In this document: positions 34,556 to 38,595 of the stretch, piece after piece | How positions within the stretch are numbered: position 1 is the stretch's first letter | Layout of the letters: each line of letters begins with the position of its first letter | Assembly (NCBI RefSeq): GCF_009906315.1 | Contig: NZ_JAAALL010000006.1 | Coordinates: 1-38,595 of the forward strand | Direction: 5' to 3' | DNA: 38,595 bases | From: Kineococcus vitellinus | Lineage (GTDB): Bacteria > Actinomycetota > Actinomycetes > Actinomycetales > Kineococcaceae | The notes under the pieces: model-generated | Seen by the model: the letters and a program-made list of their open reading frames with translations, nothing else | What the model was told of the DNA's origin: nothing | Databases searched by the model: none | Position numbers and translations under genes: made by a program

Positions 34556-35704
34556 GTGAGCGCCGCGACCGACCGCACCAGCACGAGGGCCGCCGGGACC
34601 ACCCTGGCCGACCTGCCCCTGCGCGAGGACCTGCGCGGCGAGCACCCCTACGGCGCGCCGCAGCTGCACGTGCCCGTCGTGCTCAACGTCAACGAGAACC
34701 CGTACCCCGTCGCCCCCGGGATCGTCGCCGACGTCGCCGCCGCCGTCGCCGAGGCCACCACCGGCCTCAACCGCTACCCCGACCGCGAGTTCCTGGACCT
34801 GCGCGCCGACCTCGCCGCCTTCCTGCGCACCGAGTCGGGCGCGCAGCTGAGCCCGCAGCAGGTGTGGGCCGCCAACGGCTCCAACGAGGTCATGCTGCAC
34901 GTGCTGCAGGCCTTCGGCGGCCCGGGCCGGCGCGCCCTGAGCTTCGCCCCGACGTACTCGATGTACCCCGAGTACGCGCGCGACACCCTGACCACCTGGG
35001 TGGCGGGCCAGCGCACGGACGCCTTCGCGGTCGACGCCGAGCACGCCCGCGCGATGGTCCGCGAGCACCGCCCCTCGGTGGTGCTGCTGGCCAGCCCGAA
35101 CAACCCCACGGGCACGGCGCTGCCGCTGTCGACGATCGAGGCCGTCCTCGACGAGTGCTCCCGGCTGCCGCAGGGCGCCGTCGTGGTCGTCGACGAGGCC
35201 TACGGGGAGTTCCGCCGCGCCGGGGTGCCCAGCGCGCTGGAGCTGCTGCCGCACCACGGCAACCTCGCGGTGAGCCGCACCATGAGCAAGGCGTTCTCGC
35301 TGGCCGGTGCCCGCGTCGGCTACCTCGCCTCCTCGGAGGCCTTCGTGGACGCGCTGCGGATCGTCCGCCTGCCCTACCACCTGTCGGCCGTCACCCAGGC
35401 CGTCGCCCGGGCTGCGCTGCGGCACTCCGCGACGCTGCTGTCGACGGTGGCCGAGCTGCGCGAGCGCCGCGACGAGACGGTGGCCTGGCTGCGCGCGCAG
35501 GGCTTCGACGTCGCCGACTCCGACGCGAACTTCGTCCTCTTCGGCCGCTTCGCCGACCGGCACGCCGTCTGGGCGGGCCTGCTCGAGCGGGGCGTCCTCA
35601 TCCGCGAGACCGGCCCGCAGGGGTGGCTGCGGGTGAGCATCGGCACGGCCGACGAGATGCAGCAGTTCAGGACCGCACTCCGGGAAGTGGTGGGACAGCA
35701 GTGA
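34556..35704 (+). CDS. hisC: Histidinol-phosphate aminotransferase
   Basis: PLP-dependent transaminase that converts imidazole acetol phosphate and glutamate to histidinol phosphate. 382 residues. Motifs are [10 protein letters not shown] at the N-terminus, [61 protein letters not shown], and the PLP-binding lysine in [20 protein letters not shown] 34556 lies 7 nt after a GACACT hexamer that may be a -10 element, and no ribosome binding site is seen, so expression may be leaderless. The stop overlaps the hisB start (GTGA). First gene of the hisC-hisB-hisH run. Confidence 0.96.
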   Translation: MSAATDRTSTRAAGTTLADLPLREDLRGEHPYGAPQLHVPVVLNVNENPYPVAPGIVADVAAAVAEATTGLNRYPDREFLDLRADLAAFLRTESGAQLSPQQVWAANGSNEVMLHVLQAFGGPGRRALSFAPTYSMYPEYARDTLTTWVAGQRTDAFAVDAEHARAMVREHRPSVVLLASPNNPTGTALPLSTIEAVLDECSRLPQGAVVVVDEAYGEFRRAGVPSALELLPHHGNLAVSRTMSKAFSLAGARVGYLASSEAFVDALRIVRLPYHLSAVTQAVARAALRHSATLLSTVAELRERRDETVAWLRAQGFDVADSDANFVLFGRFADRHAVWAGLLERGVLIRETGPQGWLRVSIGTADEMQQFRTALREVVGQQ

Positions 35705-36300
35705 GCCGCACGGCGCGCATCGAGCGCAGCACCAGCGAGTCCAGCGTCCTCGTCGAGCTCGACCTCGACGGGACCGGGCGCACGCGGATCGACACCAGCG
35801 TGCCCTTCTACGACCACATGCTCACGGCGCTGGGCAAGCACTCCCTGGTGGACCTCACCGTCCAGGCGAAGGGCGACACCCACATCGACGTCCACCACAC
35901 CGTGGAGGACACCGCGATCGTGCTCGGCCAGGCCTTCCGCCAGGCCCTGGGGGACAAGGCCGGCATCCGCCGCTTCGCCGACGCGACGGTCCCGCTCGAC
36001 GAGGCCCTCGCCCACGTGGTCGTCGACGTCTCGGGCCGCCCCTACTGCGTGCACTCCGGCGAGCCCGCCGGCCAGGAGCACCACCTCATCGGCGGCCACT
36101 TCACCGGCTCGCTGACCCGGCACGTCCTGGAGAGCTTCGCCTTCCACGCCCAGATCGCCCTGCACGTGCGGGTCCTCGCCGGCCGCGACCCGCACCACGT
36201 CGTGGAGGCCCAGTTCAAGGCGCTCGCCCGCGCGCTGCGCTACGCCGTCGAGCCCGACCCGCGCGTGCAGGGGATCCCCTCGACGAAGGGCGCCCTGTGA
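35701..36300 (+). CDS. hisB: Imidazoleglycerol-phosphate dehydratase
   Basis: Dehydrates imidazole glycerol phosphate to imidazole acetol phosphate, with manganese. 199 residues, the single-function form (no phosphatase domain). Metal-binding motifs are [36 protein letters not shown], and the second-half [47 protein letters not shown], read here as separate conserved pieces. GTG 35701 overlaps the hisC stop and the end overlaps hisH, so all three are translationally coupled. Confidence 0.97.
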   Translation: MSRTARIERSTSESSVLVELDLDGTGRTRIDTSVPFYDHMLTALGKHSLVDLTVQAKGDTHIDVHHTVEDTAIVLGQAFRQALGDKAGIRRFADATVPLDEALAHVVVDVSGRPYCVHSGEPAGQEHHLIGGHFTGSLTRHVLESFAFHAQIALHVRVLAGRDPHHVVEAQFKALARALRYAVEPDPRVQGIPSTKGAL

Positions 36301-36941
36301 GCGCCCGCCGCGTGGTCGTCCTCGACTACGGCTTCGGCAACGTCCGCTCGGCCGTGCGCGCCCTCGAGCGCGTCGGCGCCGACGTCGAGCTGACCAGCGA
36401 CCGCCGGGCGGCCCTGGAGGCCGACGGGCTGCTGGTGCCCGGCGTCGGCGCGTTCGCCGCCGTCAACGCCGGCCTGCAGGAGATCGGCGGCGCCTCCATC
36501 GTCGACCGCCGCCTGGCCGGCGGCCGCCCGGTGCTGGGCATCTGCGTGGGCATGCAGGTGATGTTCGAGAGGTCCACCGAACCCGGTGAGGGCGTGCAGG
36601 AGGGGCTGGGGGAGTGGCCCGGCACCGTCGAGCGGCTGCCCGCCGACGTCGTCCCGCACACCGGCTGGACGCCCGTGGAGGTGCCCGCCGGCTCCCGGCT
36701 GTTCGCCGGCGTCGAGGAGGAGCTGTTCTACTTCGTGCACTCCTACGGCGTGCAGCGCTTCGAGCTCGTCGACACCACCGGCGGCCGCATCGCCCCTCCG
36801 CAGGTGACCTGGGCCGAGCACGGCGCCCGGTTCGTGGCGGCCGTCGAGAACGGCGCGCTGTCGGCCACGCAGTTCCACCCGGAGAAGTCCGGGGACGCCG
36901 GGGCGCAGCTGCTGCGCAACTGGGTGGGCTCCCTGGACTGA
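36297..36941 (+). CDS. hisH: Imidazole glycerol phosphate synthase, glutamine amidotransferase subunit
   Basis: Class I glutaminase that feeds ammonia to HisF. 214 residues. Catalytic Cys lies in [14 protein letters not shown], and the His-Glu pair in [16 protein letters not shown]. The opening [22 protein letters not shown] is typical. GTG 36297 overlaps the hisB stop in a GTGA. The partner hisF is not in the window and is expected elsewhere. A 55-bp gap and a new -10 element separate it from priA. Confidence 0.97.
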   Translation: MSARRVVVLDYGFGNVRSAVRALERVGADVELTSDRRAALEADGLLVPGVGAFAAVNAGLQEIGGASIVDRRLAGGRPVLGICVGMQVMFERSTEPGEGVQEGLGEWPGTVERLPADVVPHTGWTPVEVPAGSRLFAGVEEELFYFVHSYGVQRFELVDTTGGRIAPPQVTWAEHGARFVAAVENGALSATQFHPEKSGDAGAQLLRNWVGSLD

Positions 36942-36982
36942 CCCGCCCCCCGCCGGCGGTCCGGAGGAGCGGCCGGTCCTCG

Positions 36983-36988
36983 TAGACT
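36983..36988 (+). promoter_or_regulatory. -10 element TAGACT for priA
   Basis: TAGACT lies 8 nt before the priA GTG, the same hexamer and spacing as for hisD. Suggests a separate, leaderless promoter within the his region. Confidence 0.5.
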
Positions 36989-36996
36989 CGCCCCCC

Positions 36997-37755
36997 GTGA
37001 CCAGCGAGAACACCTCTCCCGCCGCCGCGACGCGGCTGCAGCTGCTGCCCGCCGTCGACGTCGCCGACGGCCAGGCCGTCCGGCTCGTGCAGGGCGAGGC
37101 CGGCAGCGAGACCTTCTACGGCGCACCGCTGGAGGCGGCCCTGGCCTGGCAGGAGGCGGGGGCGGAGTGGGTCCACCTCGTCGACCTCGACGCCGCCTTC
37201 GGGCGCGGGTCCAACCGCGAGCTGCTGGCCGAGGTCGTCGGCCGCCTCGACGTGGCCGTGGAGCTGTCCGGGGGCATCCGCGACGACGCCTCCCTGGAGG
37301 CCGCGCTGGCCACCGGCTGCCGCCGGGTGAACCTCGGCACCGCCGCCCTGGAGGACCCGGAGTGGACCCGCTCGGCCATCGCCCGCCACGGCGACCGCAT
37401 CGCCGTCGGCCTCGACGTGCGCGGCACCACGCTGGCCGCCCGCGGGTGGACCCGCGAGGGCGGTGACCTGTGGGAGGTGCTCGCGCGCCTGGACGCCGAC
37501 GGCTGCGCGCGCTACGTCGTCACCGACGTCACCAAGGACGGCACGCTGAAGGGCCCGAACACCGAGCTGCTGCGCGAGGTCTGCGCGCGCACCAGCGCGC
37601 CCGTCGTCGCCTCCGGGGGCGTCTCCAGCCTCGACGACCTGCGCGCACTGCGCGAGCTCGTCGACGCCGGCGTCGAGGGCGCCATCGTCGGCAAGGCGCT
37701 GTACGCGGGCAGCTTCACCCTGCCCGAGGCGCTCGACGTGGCGGGCCGGCCCTGA
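36997..37755 (+). CDS. priA: Bifunctional phosphoribosyl isomerase A (HisA/TrpF)
   Basis: A (beta-alpha)8 barrel enzyme that, in actinobacteria, serves both histidine (ProFAR isomerase) and tryptophan (PRA isomerase) synthesis. 252 residues. The catalytic acid-base pair is visible as [15 protein letters not shown] (first Asp) and [15 protein letters not shown] (second Asp). Phosphate-binding loops are [13 protein letters not shown] and [12 protein letters not shown]. Assignment as PriA rather than HisA rests on the actinobacterial context, since both share the fold. The stop overlaps a probable CTG start of the next gene. Confidence 0.93.
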   Translation: MTSENTSPAAATRLQLLPAVDVADGQAVRLVQGEAGSETFYGAPLEAALAWQEAGAEWVHLVDLDAAFGRGSNRELLAEVVGRLDVAVELSGGIRDDASLEAALATGCRRVNLGTAALEDPEWTRSAIARHGDRIAVGLDVRGTTLAARGWTREGGDLWEVLARLDADGCARYVVTDVTKDGTLKGPNTELLREVCARTSAPVVASGGVSSLDDLRALRELVDAGVEGAIVGKALYAGSFTLPEALDVAGRP

Positions 37756-38567
37756 GCGGCCCGGGCCAGGACGAGCAGCCCCCCCACCGCGGGCCCGGCG
37801 ACCCGCACCGCACCGACTCCGCCGGCGTCCCCTGGGCCGGGCGCACGCTGCAGCCCAACGCCTTCGCCGCCGACGACGGCGGCCGCTCCCCGGCGCTCGC
37901 GCAGGCCCTCGCCGCCTGGCGGGCGCTGAGCGCCGGGGGCCAGCGCCCAGGAGGCGCTGCGGGCACCGCCCGCCTGCGCGCCGAGGCGGACGTCGTGGCC
38001 GCGCTGGCCGGCACCCGGGTGTTCGCGCCCGTCGTGGCCGAGCTCGGCGAGGTGGCCGCCGACGGCGGCGACAAGAGCGCCGACATGGCGCTGGCCCTGC
38101 TCACCCAGCCCGACGGCCGGCGCGCGCTGCCGCTGTTCACCGACCTCGCCGCGCTCGTCGCCTGGCGCCCCGACGCGCGCCCGGTCCCGGTGCCCGCGGA
38201 GCAGGCCGCGCTGTCGGGGGTGCAGGAGGAGTGCGACGCGCTCGTGCTGGACCCCGCGGGGCCGGTCCGCTTCGTGGTGCGCCGCAGCGCCTCCTGGGCC
38301 CTGGCCCGCGGCGCGCAGTGGGTGCCGGCGGCCCTGGACCCCGTGGTGGCCGCCGCCGCCGGGGAGGCCGTCGAGGGCCTCGAGGTCGTGCGCGGGGTGC
38401 GCTGCGAGCCGGGGGAGGGCGCCGAGCTGCGCGTCGTGCTCGGCATCGTCCCCGGCCTGGAGCGCGCGCGGCTGGACGAGGTGCTGCGGACCGTCGGAGA
38501 GCGGCTGGCCGACGGGCCGGTCGCCGAGCGCGCGGAGTCGCTGGAGTTCCGGGTCCTGCCGGCCTGA
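37752..38567 (+). CDS. SseB-family protein, probable CTG start
   Basis: 271 residues if begun at CTG 37752. The SseB N-terminal-type domain is visible as [55 protein letters not shown] and [25 protein letters not shown]. In many actinobacteria an SseB-like gene follows priA. No ATG, GTG or TTG lies in frame between the priA stop and about 37997, and a start there would remove the conserved first helix. CTG at 37752-37754 overlaps the priA TGA exactly as the GTGA couplings do elsewhere here, so translation from CTG is the best reading. Function of these proteins in actinobacteria is not established. Confidence 0.8.
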   Translation: MSGPGQDEQPPHRGPGDPHRTDSAGVPWAGRTLQPNAFAADDGGRSPALAQALAAWRALSAGGQRPGGAAGTARLRAEADVVAALAGTRVFAPVVAELGEVAADGGDKSADMALALLTQPDGRRALPLFTDLAALVAWRPDARPVPVPAEQAALSGVQEECDALVLDPAGPVRFVVRRSASWALARGAQWVPAALDPVVAAAAGEAVEGLEVVRGVRCEPGEGAELRVVLGIVPGLERARLDEVLRTVGERLADGPVAERAESLEFRVLPA

Positions 38568-38595
38568 GCGGGTGCCCGCCCTCCCCGTCGCGGGG

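Noticed and set aside
37470-37751. GTG at 37470 as start of the SseB-like gene
   Set aside because: It would overlap priA by over 280 bp with arginine-rich sequence that lacks family similarity.

Overview
This is very GC-rich DNA of an actinomycete. Most genes start with GTG, translationally coupled GTGA overlaps are common, and the flanks carry the order lspA-rluD-dnaE and hisD...hisC-hisB-hisH-priA-sseB, with the bifunctional PriA replacing HisA/TrpF. The order and base composition would suit a Kineococcus/Kineosporiales-type organism, but that is inference from layout. No rRNA, tRNA or CRISPR was seen.

Layout. 1-5096: housekeeping (3'-most lspA, rluD, dnaE). 5220-28433: a secreted or capsular polysaccharide (EPS) island with visibly lower GC and long AT-richer spacers. 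It holds a GT4, a membrane-anchored PIG-L deacetylase, a decayed IS701-like element, three secreted GH16 endoglycanases, a GT14 branching enzyme, a large multi-span membrane protein (candidate polymerase), a Wzx-type flippase, an unknown secreted protein, three overlapping GT2 genes, a free-standing A-T-TE NRPS-like enzyme and a polyprenyl-type GT2. 28483-30286: small membrane protein, YbaK deacylase, LON-domain protein. 30365-38567: histidine genes, split between hisD and hisC by two Gfo/Idh/MocA oxidoreductases that end in a perfect 25-bp hairpin; the row closes with an SseB-like gene whose best start is CTG.

How the island could work. Cytoplasmic GTs would build lipid-linked repeat units, the flippase would export them, the large membrane protein could polymerise them, and GH16 enzymes plus the PIG-L protein would trim or de-N-acetylate the polymer outside. 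The A-T-TE enzyme may make or attach an amino-acyl or acyl group. No initiating phosphoglycosyl transferase or Wzz/tyrosine kinase is in the window, so the locus is either incomplete here or relies on genes elsewhere.

Most notable: a 535-bp direct repeat, identical as far as can be read, at 8989-9523 and 18016-18550. It carries promoter, leader, signal peptide and a beta-rich N-terminal module, and in each copy it is fused precisely at the interdomain linker to a different GH16 catalytic domain. Its leader begins with a 10-bp element GTYACAWRTT (Y=T/C, W=A/T, R=A/G) that recurs in front of the flippase and of the GT2 operon, and at an orphan site near 26585. This looks like a local EPS regulon combined with promoter/module shuffling, and the repeats could also recombine to delete 9 kb of the island.
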